Of a stretch of 64,000 bases of DNA, positions 52,319 to 62,361 are shown piece by piece (the first letter of the stretch is position 1; each line of letters opens with the position of its first letter). Made by a program: the position numbers and the translations under genes. The stretch spans positions 558,001 through 622,000 of the forward strand of contig JABMLP010000023.1 in NCBI GenBank assembly GCA_013176395.1. The letters run 5' to 3'. The notes beneath the pieces are model-generated. The model was not told where the DNA came from, did no database searches, and worked only from the letters and a program-made list of their open reading frames with translations. The stretch comes from Venturia oleaginea. Its lineage: Eukaryota > Ascomycota > Dothideomycetes > Venturiales > Venturiaceae.

Positions 52319-54381
52319 TGATGCGATACAGTCTGACGAAGGATCGATTCAAAAAATCCAGCTACAGGTTTGACAAGATCGGCAACTCCCAGCCTTGACA
52401 TCCACTCGCTGGAGACTAGCCGAGCATCGATGGCGTGATTATGGACAGGAAAGCACCGCGAAACGAATGGGACTCAATTCTGGGCTAACAGAAGTTGTGG
52501 GATGCTACAAAGAAAAGCATCAAGCCGGGCGGCTCTAGGCATTAATAAAAAGCTGCGTAGGAGTAGAGAAATTGTGTAAGAGGAGCAATGACAATGTGAT
52601 GACTTACAACATATTCTTGCTTCTGATTCATGCTCGCGGTGATGACTTCTCGAGATTCAAGAAGCAAACAAGGAGATGCAGTGAAGCCACTCATTCTTCT
52701 CAGGTTGTTTGACCCATTGCGAAAGGCCATCTCCGGAGATTGTTTCAAGCCCGGTGTTTGAAGCACAGTCCAGCAAGATCTGTGAAAAGAATAATCCCAT
52801 ACTCGAGATTTCGTAAATTTAGTGTTGCGGAATTAAGGAGTATCTTCTTATGGTCGAGGTGCTCAGGTGGTGTGTGTGTTACCTCCAGAATTAGAAAATC
52901 CCTCGCGAACTTCATCCCTTACATCCACCACCATCAACTTGCTTCTATTTATCGATTACAACGACGCCATCTACCCCACGAATACTCAGGGGACGGATCG
53001 GGCTCCTCACGCACGGTGTTGTGGCGCAGCTATGGACACATCCGCCTGTGAAACGATACACAGCCTTGATCATAGACACTGCAGAGTGCAGACGGAAGAC
53101 GGCAATGACTGCTTGTCTCAGCTATCGACAACACCATCCACAAGCTTGCTTGCCATCCTCGCCATGGTGGGCAATGGAAACGAACAGACGATATGAAACA
53201 CGGCTTTCAGAATGCATCATCCAAGAGATGTAACCTCACGATAGATGGCCTAGACAGCGTTGATGAGACGTTACTTTACGCATGATATAGGTATCCGCCG
53301 ATTTCATGTCCACTGACAGCAGGACGTCGTGAGGCCACAGACTTTAGACCCATGGCTGTGCATTCGGAACACACACAGTCGCAGTCTGCACTTTGGTGGC
53401 CGAAGACACGAAAGATCACGTAATGTGTAGTCGCAGGCTCTAGTACCTGTGCGCCGAGAGTCCGAGACTGTTCGCGCTGAGGACCATGTACATCCAAGGT
53501 CGCCGTGCCCGATTGGTGTGTGGACCTTGCGCCTCAAGCCTGTCATCTGCTGATAATCGTTTTGGTTCCTGCATCGCGGTGCGCCACGTCAAGGCGCCAG
53601 GGGTCAGCGACATGGGCACACCTCTTTTCGGCTCTTCCTGTCGACTCCTGAACTCTGCACACTCGTGGGATTCCAACTCAAGTGTTTCGAATCCCGCCCT
53701 TTCTATTTCCTGTCAACCAATCTGAGCTATCGGCATAGACTCAGCTGCGCTGCCTGCGCACATCCCGCCTTCCCGAACATTTTCCCTGCGCTACCCGTAA
53801 ACTCCTGGATTTGAATCAAGGTCGCACTGGACTACTCCCAATCCATCTCCCAGCATCGTGACTGGACGGATTGCAGTTGAGTCCAAACAAACAGCAGAGT
53901 CCCGTTTTAATATCCCAGGTAGATCCAGAGCCTATCCCTTCTCGTGCTCCACCCTTCCGCTGTGGCTGACTCCAATGCCTTGCTCCCCTGCAGATGCAAG
54001 TGGGCAAACACAAAGCTTGATCTCCGTTTCCTTGCTTTCTAGCCTTTCAGGAGACTCCCTGTCAAATCTTATAAGTGTTCTTGTGTCCCCTTCTCGAAAA
54101 TGTTTCTGTTCATCATCATCTCGATTGACATCTTCACTTCAGGCCAGTCCTAGTGTTCTTTCATTACTTCATTGTTCTTCTTTAGCTTGCCTGTGGCATT
54201 GCATTACCATCCTTTGATCTTCTGTGAGGCATCCTGAACAATACCTTCCTTGTCGACACCAACAATTCATCACGAAATCAGTACAAAAGTTGCCAGATTC
54301 CTACTCTTTCGTCTCGTTAGCCGGTCTACGATACATCGAATCCAACTACTTCAGAACTTCACGAACCACAGTCTCTACAAA
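52319..54381. other. Intergenic, 2 kb, no supported gene
   Basis: Frames between 52740 and 54217 overlap on both strands and show no motif. Probably DUF3433 3' region and the LPMO promoter; the CT-rich stretch 53990-54240 is typical of a leader before a highly expressed fungal gene. Confidence 0.5.
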
Positions 54382-55761
54382 ATGTACAGCACATACTTCA
54401 AATCCGCCATTGCGGCCACACTCTTCGCGTCTGCGAATGCCCATTTCTTCATCAAGACGCCTACGCCAATTCCGGGCAATGCCATCAAAGATCCCCTCGA
54501 CGGCTCTGGATCGAACTTCCCATGCCACGGCGCCGACGTGACACAAGGAGATGTCACTTCTTTGAAAGCAGGTTCTACCTTCAACCTGGAGTATGAGCTT
54601 GGTGGTAATCCAGGAGTCAACACTGCAGTCCACGGTGGTGGATCCTGCCAAGTCTCGTTGACCTACGAAACCGATGCCGCAAAGCTCAAAGACCCAGCAA
54701 ATTGGAAAGTCATCCAAAGCTTCGTAGGCGGCTGTCCTACTGATGCTCCAGGCAACCTTGGGGATGCTGTTACAATGTGCACTGGCTCTAACGGGCCTGG
54801 ATGCGTAAACCCTCTCTCCTTTAAGGTGCCAGCCGAGGTCAAGAGCGGTGCAGCTGTCATGGCCTGGACATGGTTCAACAATGTTGGAAATCGAGAGATG
54901 TACATGAACTGCGCCAAAGTATCGATCTCTGGTGGCTCTGACTCAATGGATTCCCTACCAGCCATGTTCGTTGCCAATCTTAAGAGCATCAACCAATGCA
55001 AGACAACCGAAAAGTTCAACACTCAGTTTCCAAACCCAGGAGCCAACGTTATTACCGAATCGCCTTTGAATTTCCCAGTCCAGGCACCTGGTGGAAATTG
55101 CCCTGCTGGCTCTGGCAGTGCAGCTCCAGCAGATCCAGCAGATCCAGCAGATCCAGCATCCCCTGCAGCCCCAGCATCCCCAGCTTCCAGTGCAGCCCCA
55201 GCTTCTAGTGCAGGCTCAGGTACCGGCTCATACACCACTTCAGTCGTTGCCACTTCCTCCGCAGCCAACGATGGCCAATACACTGGTATTGGAGCTGCCA
55301 CCAAATCTGCGGCCGCACCAAAGGCCACGCAGCCAGCTGCCAACAACCCAGGCGGTATTTTCGCACCAGGTGCCAGCACAGCAGTTGCAAGCGACTCTGC
55401 CCCAACCGCTACCTCAGTCGTTGCAACCACCTTCGTCACGGCCGCTTCTCCAGCAGCAACCACTCCTGCCGCATCGACTCCTGCCGCATCAGCTCCAGCC
55501 GTAGCATCGCCAGCAGCTCCAGCATCATCCCCAGCAACCTCTGGATCATGCCCAAGCGGTCAAGTAGCTTGCACAGCATCAGGCTTTTACTGCATTGACG
55601 CGTCGACCTTTGGCATGTGCGCTTTCGGCTGCGCAGCACCAAGAAAGATGTCCTCCGGTACTGACTGCTCCAATGGAGCAGTTGTGCACACCATCGCCCA
55701 CCAGAAGAGGAGGAAGCAAATCCGAAATGTACACCGCCGATATGCCGATGGCAGCTTTTAG
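54382..55761 (+). CDS. AA11-type lytic polysaccharide monooxygenase with a Cys-rich C-terminal module
   Basis: One exon, 459 aa, start ATG 54382. The signal peptide MYSTYFKSAIAATLFASANA ends directly before His21, which would be the N-terminal copper ligand. The second His lies in NTAVHGGGSCQVSL, and an axial Tyr is available in NREMYMNCAKVSI. DGSGSNFPCHG and WTWFNNVGNREMY are AA11-like. A long Ala/Pro/Ser linker (about 235-410, with PADPADPASPAAPASP repeats) leads to a C-terminal Cys-rich part (about 415-445: CPSGQVACTASGFYCIDASTFGMCAFGCA) like the X278 module found on AA11 enzymes. Reaction: copper-dependent oxidative cleavage of chitin, or possibly another beta-glycan. Role: chitin remodelling or degradation outside the cell. 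The basic tail HQKRRKQIRNVHRR is unusual for a secreted protein. Confidence 0.85.
   Translation: MYSTYFKSAIAATLFASANAHFFIKTPTPIPGNAIKDPLDGSGSNFPCHGADVTQGDVTSLKAGSTFNLEYELGGNPGVNTAVHGGGSCQVSLTYETDAAKLKDPANWKVIQSFVGGCPTDAPGNLGDAVTMCTGSNGPGCVNPLSFKVPAEVKSGAAVMAWTWFNNVGNREMYMNCAKVSISGGSDSMDSLPAMFVANLKSINQCKTTEKFNTQFPNPGANVITESPLNFPVQAPGGNCPAGSGSAAPADPADPADPASPAAPASPASSAAPASSAGSGTGSYTTSVVATSSAANDGQYTGIGAATKSAAAPKATQPAANNPGGIFAPGASTAVASDSAPTATSVVATTFVTAASPAATTPAASTPAASAPAVASPAAPASSPATSGSCPSGQVACTASGFYCIDASTFGMCAFGCAAPRKMSSGTDCSNGAVVHTIAHQKRRKQIRNVHRRYADGSF
55125..55215 (+). repeat. Ala/Pro/Asp/Ser-rich coding repeat in the LPMO linker
   Basis: GCAGATCCA-type units (Ala-Asp-Pro) repeat three times and then drift into Pro-Ala-Ser units. 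It marks the start of the linker between the catalytic part and the C-terminal module. Confidence 0.7.
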
Positions 55762-57673
55762 GCGCCTTTGTCATTTTCTTCATCTTCAAGCCTTTGTACA
55801 TTCGAACACTACATATTTTGCTTCCTTCTTTCATTCTTGTGGGTCCTGGACTCTTTATTCTTTCACTTCTTTGTGTGGTCGGGCGGCCTCGACATCTCTT
55901 TTCGGATTGCATGGTTGTTCTTTTTCCTCTTCTTGGGAGATTTTGGTCGGATGGGAAATACACAGTAAATATGGCATGACATTTTCTGGCGTTCTCTTTT
56001 GAAGAGTTTAGCATCATTGCGGCGATTACTTTTACACTTTGGTGTAGGAAGAGAGGAGTTGGCCCATGGCTTCTATCACTTGGCAATCACTGCTAGAATA
56101 TCAATAACATATTGATTCATCAAGTACTCGTTGCAATTATTTCTCAAGTGATGGTTATATTTTGATATGTCACCTGTTCTGGAGTATTTCCTTTTCTCCA
56201 AGGTAACGATCACAATTCATAATCACAATCACATTCACTATCGATAAACCGAATCTTCTTCACAAAAATTCCCCACTCCACCACCACCACTATCATCATG
56301 ATCCCCACCCTTACAAAAAAATCTCTTCACCGCACACCTCACCTCCACCTCTCCAAAGAATTGTAGTCGAATACGTGGATCCCCGTCCCCCTACCCGCCA
56401 TCTAAAACACCCATTTCCCCTGACGTGTCCTCCGAACCTTGAGAGCGGGCGGGCGGATGGGAATGGATACACCAATACCTACTCCTCCCTCCTCATGTAA
56501 GGAATACAGGCGGATGTAGCGTAACGAGGATAACCCAGCTTCGAATCGGTGATGCAACGCGCCAAGAACGCATTCCCCCGTTGAGCCTCAGCAAGGGAGT
56601 ACATAGTAAGTATGATAATTAGTAGTATGTGGGTAGGTACTATACTACTGTACTCCGCTCTCATCTTCAAAGCGAAAAAGCAAGATGGGAGATCTGCGAG
56701 AATGTGCCGATGGGCCCCGGAGTACCTACGCTACTGGTACCTGCCTGGACTGGACGGAGGAATGAGTGAGTCGTGAATCATGGAGGAGCGGGCTGGCGAG
56801 GCTGCGCCACGATCCATCTAGAAGTGGCGATTCACGGCGATGGGAGCTGGACACGGGGATATTTCAAGGGGTGTCAAACAAACATGGTGAGGGTTTTCTT
56901 ACCACACCATTATCGTGAGGATTACATTACCTGTACGATCATCTGTTATTAGGCGCAGAAGTGCGGGGAACCCACCAGTCTCACTTCCATCTTCAAACTT
57001 TAAAGCATCGCGATGGATTTTTGACTTCGATATGTGAATTTCTTTTTTTTTGATCGCGTATAGTTCATAGTAGAGGTTGTGATATTGTATACTATTCATA
57101 GAAAGCCCATGACGCTGCTTGCGACACATCTGTTGTTTACCCCGATGAACAAGTTTCATCGCTAGTCGCAACAAACGGAAACGAAGTCGATTTCTTCCTG
57201 TTTAGAAACGATTTCATTGATTCCGTTTATCCCTCCATCCGCACCGATTCTCGTGTTCTAGTAGAGTGAAAGCCACTTTCGCAAAACGAAAAGAGTGGCG
57301 ATGTTGAAAATGATGGATCGAGGAGTTGACTGGTCGTGGTCGTGGAGGAGCGCGCGATTTGAAACTAGTGTCGAAACGCCTTGAGTTCTCTTCTCCTGCA
57401 TGCGCAACCACTCGTTAGCAAGCTGATAAGTCACCTCAGCTATTATCGTCGTCGACGCGTATTTTTGTTTTAGACTCTTGCCAACTCATCGAGGAAAGGA
57501 GGAAGTGTGCAACTAAAAATCCGTGACACGCTACACATCGCCACATGCACAAGCGGCTGAAGTGAGAAGCAAGCGCTTGGCATGCAGCGAGTGGATGGGC
57601 ATAAACTAGTTTTGGTGCGTGGACAGATATCTTAAAACGATGCCGAGATATGGGGAGCTTGGGAGCGAGAGAC
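55762..57673. other. Intergenic, no supported gene
   Basis: 1.9 kb between the 3' ends of convergent genes. The minus frames at 56479-56670 and 56899-57174 lack motifs. No repeat is obvious. Confidence 0.5.
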
Positions 57674-58796
57674 TTACCACCAAGCGACAAAGTCTAGAGA
57701 TGCGGTGCTGATGCCTAGATCCTTCAATGCGCTTGTATCCAATTGTGTATTGTATGGTCGCACTGTTGTGGACTTTGCCTCTTTGTCGTCCTTGGTTGGA
57801 TCCTATGCTTCGATTCTGTCTGTTGGGAGTCCGAGGATGTCTGCGAATACTTTGGCCATGTCGTATTTGGTGTACTTGTCTGAGGATGAGAACTGAAGGA
57901 TGCGTGGCAGGTCTTTCTTGTCAGAACCGGCCTTTGCTTGCTCGGTGTAGAGCTTCGCTATGTCTACGCAGACACGTCCGACGTCTTCGGTCGCTGTGGG
58001 AAAGCGTATGCCATAGTCATCTACTTTGACCTTTGCTTCGCCCTCTGGGAGTTTCTCTGCCTTCCTGACCGCTTCTATTATAGCATAGACGGCACTTGGC
58101 GCAGTATCATTTGCCTCAGGACGTCCATATAGGACTGGCACACGCAGGACTACTCCTAGAATGCCCTTGTCCGTTCCCTTTGTAGCTTCAAGCACAGCCT
58201 GCTCGCCTTCCAGCTTTGTCTCGCCATATACGTTTGGTGGTCCGGTGGGCGAAGAGCTGGTATAAGGTGCCTCGCCTAGCTTTCCTGAGAAGACGTAATC
58301 GGTGCTTATATATATGAGGAAGATCGATCGTTTGTAGGCTTCGGAGGCAAGTGTCCCTGTGGAGGCCACGTTGATAGCTCTGGCTGCATCTGGGTCTTTG
58401 GTGCAAGAATCTGGGAATCGGTTCGCAGCACCTATTATAGTGTAAGCTTAAGAATCTGCTGTGCTTGCTTGGTAGGCCTACAGTGTACGATAACATCGGG
58501 TCTAAAAGCTCACTCAACAGTCAGTTCACCAAGCTTAGGAGTAGCCAAAGCTTTCAAACGAACTTCTCTTCGTCTAGGACTCGTTTAATATCCTCTCCGT
58601 TGAGCAAGTCAAGCTTGATAATAGAAGGAGGCTTCGGTCGGGTCAAGCCAGTTCCAACCACGTCCCAGTGGGCATACTCGAAGGACTTGGCTACCTCACG
58701 ACCGAGAAGGCCGCTTGCTGTCGAGTATTAGCTACATGAAGTAGACTACATCTTCCTGGAACACATACCACCAGTCACAAGAACTTTTGGTACCAT
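57674..58796 (-). CDS. MAT2B/RmlD-like NAD(P)-binding reductase with an in-frame TAG
   Basis: Four exons: 58796-58769, 58717-58564, 58501-58482 and from 58431 down. Introns are 51, 62 and 50 bp. Start MVPKVLVTG, joined to the Rossmann glycine motif VTGASGLLGREVA, then DEEKPDVIVHCAANRFPDSC, YISTDYVFSGK (active-site Tyr region), GPPNVYGETKLEGEQAV (the YxxxK pair) and VLRVPVLYG. This is the short-chain reductase fold of dTDP-4-dehydrorhamnose reductase and of the regulatory beta subunit of methionine adenosyltransferase; fungal members are usually annotated as the latter. At 57805-57803 a TAG ends the frame after 276 aa, yet the same frame continues for 42 residues (DPTKDDKEAKSTTVRPYNTQ to SLDFVAWW) to a natural TAA at 57674-57676. 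The continuation looks conserved in style, so either the TAG is recent, is bypassed, or is spliced out. Confidence 0.82.
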
Positions 58797-60239
58797 GATG
58801 TTGGTATATGGATTTATAGAACTTCACATTGCATTCACGAAGTAGCTTAACAACCCAGCTTCACGCCGTGTTTCTCATTTTATTAAGCTTTCAACTTCAC
58901 TTCAGCTTCCCTCCAGTGATTTCTTCTCCTTTCAAGCCGGCTTCACTTGTCCGAGTCTCTTCTTCAACCTCCCATCCGCAGATGAGAGAATCAATGAAAA
59001 GTAGTCTCAACGAGACAATGGGTGTCAAAAATTCCCTCCCGATCCGAAGACCAAGAGAAGTGGTCATGTATGTAGTTTTCAACTAGCAATAACACGGGCT
59101 CAGACGAATCTTCACTGCCACGCGTATGCCCGTGCACTAGAATGAGTTTTGAAGTGGTGCGAAGGGAGGACGGGCTTATATGGACAGAGTTTGGGCTGCA
59201 CGGACCACGCTGAGTAAGCCATCACGGGCCTTCTGCCGGTCAAAACTCTCATTTGAAAAAAATGCTTAACAGAGCGTTGTGATTGGTTGACGAGGCAAAA
59301 AGTCCCGTGACTGAGTGGACACCTCGTGACTAAAGTGGATACTGGAATCTGTCCTTCAGTCGGAATTCTCTTTCACACCATGTCTTCTAAAGCCTACTTT
59401 CCCCCTTCGTCCAATCTGATGTGTCTTCACCTCTTTCTTCACCCATTCTTTGAGAACACCCAAGGTGGCTCAGTCATTCGTTGCCCGACTGTCTTCGCCA
59501 GCGCCAGAGAAGCTCGCTTTCGGTTACGCCGTTGGATCTCGAGTTTGGAACTCTGGATGAGTATGTCGCAAAATTTGGTACTTTATCTTTCGAGAAAGTA
59601 GCTGGGAATTTAGCGACGTCTTTCTTGAGTCGAGTCTATTCTTCATCCATTCATCGCCCCCCTCGTCGAGTTTTTGGCCGTCTTGCTCAGCTGGTAAATC
59701 GTCTACAATAGCGAACACGACATCTATCTTGTATTTCTTCAACAATCGTTTGCAATCCGCAACTTGAAAAGCACACCTGAGAATTATTCAGGGAATGCAT
59801 TTGTAGCTGTTCTTTGCGTTGAAGGTGAACTGACAGGATCATGGAGTGTACTTCGAGCGGCAATCTCCGGTAAGCATATATGTTTCCTTTTCCCTAAAGC
59901 ATCCTATGATGACACCAAACTATGCTCTTTCCTATTTCACCTTGAGGAAACACCTTTAAATCAGTTGTTCCTTCTGATACGATGCTTTCTACACATTTCA
60001 CATTGCGCCCTTTTCTTCTTCCACAGAATGCTAACACAGCAAACAGGTTGACCCACTTAGAATACCGATCTTTCAAGGGATTGCCTCGTTGAGATCAACA
60101 TCGTTGGTTCCCAGCAGTCGCATAATGATGGTTCTCAGGCATCCTCCAACTATCTTTCGGGATAGCAGTGTTGTGTAACGACAGCCCGATTCGCAGCCAC
60201 ATGCAGCAGAAACCAAATTCTATTAAGCCAGCGTACCAA
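58797..60239. other. Intergenic, no supported gene
   Basis: Several short frames occur (59326-59601 plus, 59524-59745 minus). The minus frame LKKYKIDVVFAIVDD faintly resembles an NmrA-like fold segment but has no glycine-rich start and is too short, so it is not called. Confidence 0.4.
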
Positions 60240-60779
60240 GTAAACGCAATTACGAATCATGTCGGCCTGCCGAGAACACAGTCGCCTGCCTCTGTTTAAC
60301 ACTCGCGCTTCTGTCTATTGTAGCAGCCAGTGTCGGTTCCTGTTTCTTCGCACAAATCTGAGTGCATTCGAGCCCTTTACCTCCTCTTTGACTCAGGTTT
60401 GAGGCTCTCGTTGGGATGACCTGCTCTGCAATGTGATTAGCTTTCACTTCTCGATTGAACGTGCGACGCTCGAAGTAGAACTCACAGAATAACCTCTTTC
60501 TGTGGACACGGCTGAATCAGACTGTTGGTGATGCAGAGACCGTCTTTCATTGCATAACATTCGCCTGTCGTAGCATTTAGACAATGCACATAGAAATATC
60601 AAAATAACACACCCAAACGTTGCTCGTCGCAGTGGCACACTGAATATTTTCCACCAAGACTTCCATCATTAGCGAAATCGAATACATAAAGAGCTGGGAG
60701 GAACTTACATTGCCCGACAAGCAGCACTGGCCACAGCCGAAAAATATGCTAAAAAGATCAGGGCTGAAAGGAATTCCAT
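60240..60779 (-). pseudogene. Possible small cysteine-rich secreted protein, apparently broken
   Basis: The ATG at 60779 opens a good signal peptide (MEFLSALIFLAYFSAVASA, then ACRA) ending at a GTAAGT donor (60710). After a CAG acceptor a cysteine-rich segment is readable: CHCDEQRLG, an intron-like GTGTGT..GACAG gap, then ECYAMKDGLCITNSLIQPCPQKEV. Further on, ECTQICA and, one base out of phase, EETGTDTGCYNRQKREC followed by TAA. Joining exon 1 to the Cys-rich frame is also one base out of phase. The piecewise Cys pattern suggests a former effector-like small protein with at least two indels; alternatively my exon joins are wrong. Function unknown. Confidence 0.35.
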
Positions 60780-61799
60780 GATTTTCGCGACCGCAATATT
60801 TGGAATCACGAGGTTAGGGTAAACCCTATCTCGCTCTTCACTCCGTCTCTTCTCTGAAGAGATCAAGTCTTTCAGGCAGAGGTCTCTTCCAGGTGAGAGG
60901 TCACTGTTATATAGGAGAATCGTCGCCCCGCACGTGTGGTACGTGAGGCTCTTCAACCCTACGTACCAGGGCAACGATTGACTTTCTTCTTTCGTTGCGG
61001 ACATCACAGCTCACCAATCAGACGCTTCTGCTTCTGGCTAGACTCCACGGATTCAATACTTCCAACATCACTATTCTGGCCTGCATTTTGCGCGCGAGAC
61101 TCGCGCGAAGGAAGTGCGAATGTTAATTGCAAGGACAATCGAAACCACGCATCGACATCTAGAGGACGGATCGACTCAGATCATGACCTATTCTTCCCTC
61201 TTTCAGATTTTAGCCTTAATAGATTGCCTCGTTCTCCCAATCTCAACACGCGGCGACTTAACCATTTCCCCCGACACATACACTCGACGGCGACGTAAAT
61301 CAAATCTATCTCGCATCCGCTGCCATCTAACTTTACAGCTCACGATGCGATGGTCTTACAATCTCATTTTCTGGATATCAAGTGGGCTAGCTATCGCAAT
61401 CTACCAAGCTAATTGAATCAAGTATTGGTTTTCAAGACCATTCAAGACCGGCATGACTACTTCTCCAATCTCCAGTCACCGACGTAAAGTGCGAACATCA
61501 TCTTTCGATGCATACGATCGTGTATGAGTACGAGATAAGCCATCGGTAGGCCGAGTCATTGAGATAGCCCTGAGATCAGACATCACGAATTCTTTTGGCT
61601 GCACGGGTTTGCGTAGAAACCGACTTTTACGTCGAATTTATCTCCACTAGATATTAATGCGAAGTCCGGGTGACCTCGCATATAAGAAGTCTAAGAGTAG
61701 TATCCTAAAAGCCCATCGCCAAGTTAGCAGCAATCATAATCAATCTCTTTTCAATGGAAAGGAAGACATTCAAACTTACCAACAGATGCCATCACCACA
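60780..61799. other. Intergenic, no supported gene
   Basis: No frame with motif support. This includes the upstream region of the cysteine-rich candidate. Confidence 0.45.
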
Positions 61800-62361
61800 A
61801 TGTTCATTCTAGATAACAAAACCAAAGCCATCCTCCACCACACCGAAACACCACCAACAATCCACATCGTAGCAACCCAACACGCCGATGGCGTCCCATT
61901 CAAATTCGAATTCCGCACAACCCCAACCTCTCCTCAAACAAGTAAATTCCATCGCTCTAAACCCAGTATACAACATGCAAAGCACCCTCAACTCCACCAT
62001 CTCATCCTACCCCTCCATTTTCCGCTCACATATCTCCGGAATCGTCTCCACCATCGGCTCCAATGTCACCTATTTCAAACCTGATCATCGAGATACCGCG
62101 TTTACGTCAGCTTTTGATAGGAAATGCGAGCCGTCCACGGTGCTTTCCAGGAACATGTCATCATCATACCCGCTGCTTAAGCTGCGAGGATTCCCGCGTA
62201 ATCGAGGTATAACGAGGTGGCTATATAGAGGAAGAAATTAGGCGCATATAGTCTTCGACTACAAAACCGCAGCAGTGTAGAAGGTATTTTTCAAGCGGCG
62301 AAAGAGGATGGGATAACCATTGATCAAGTATTCGATGCTGCGATCGCCAGGCTTTATTGAC
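61800..62361 (+). other. Fragmentary coding-like stretch, identity unknown
   Basis: The frame from the ATG at 61801 (FILDNKTKAILHHTETPP) stays open for 94 codons. At 62227-62361 a different frame reads KKLGAYSLRLQNRSS then VEGIFQAAKEDGITIDQVFDAAIARLY and ends at TGA. Between them, stretches that look coding are interrupted by TAA and TAG codons. I read this as the degenerate remains of an unidentified gene. Confidence 0.25.

Noticed and set aside
53816..54217. Open frames on both strands before the LPMO gene
   Set aside because: CT-rich leader sequence lowers stop frequency; no motif, and neither frame joins the LPMO start.
59524..59745. Minus frame with LKKYKIDVVFAIVDD, faintly NmrA-like
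   Set aside because: Too short, no glycine-rich NAD(P) motif and no convincing upstream exon.
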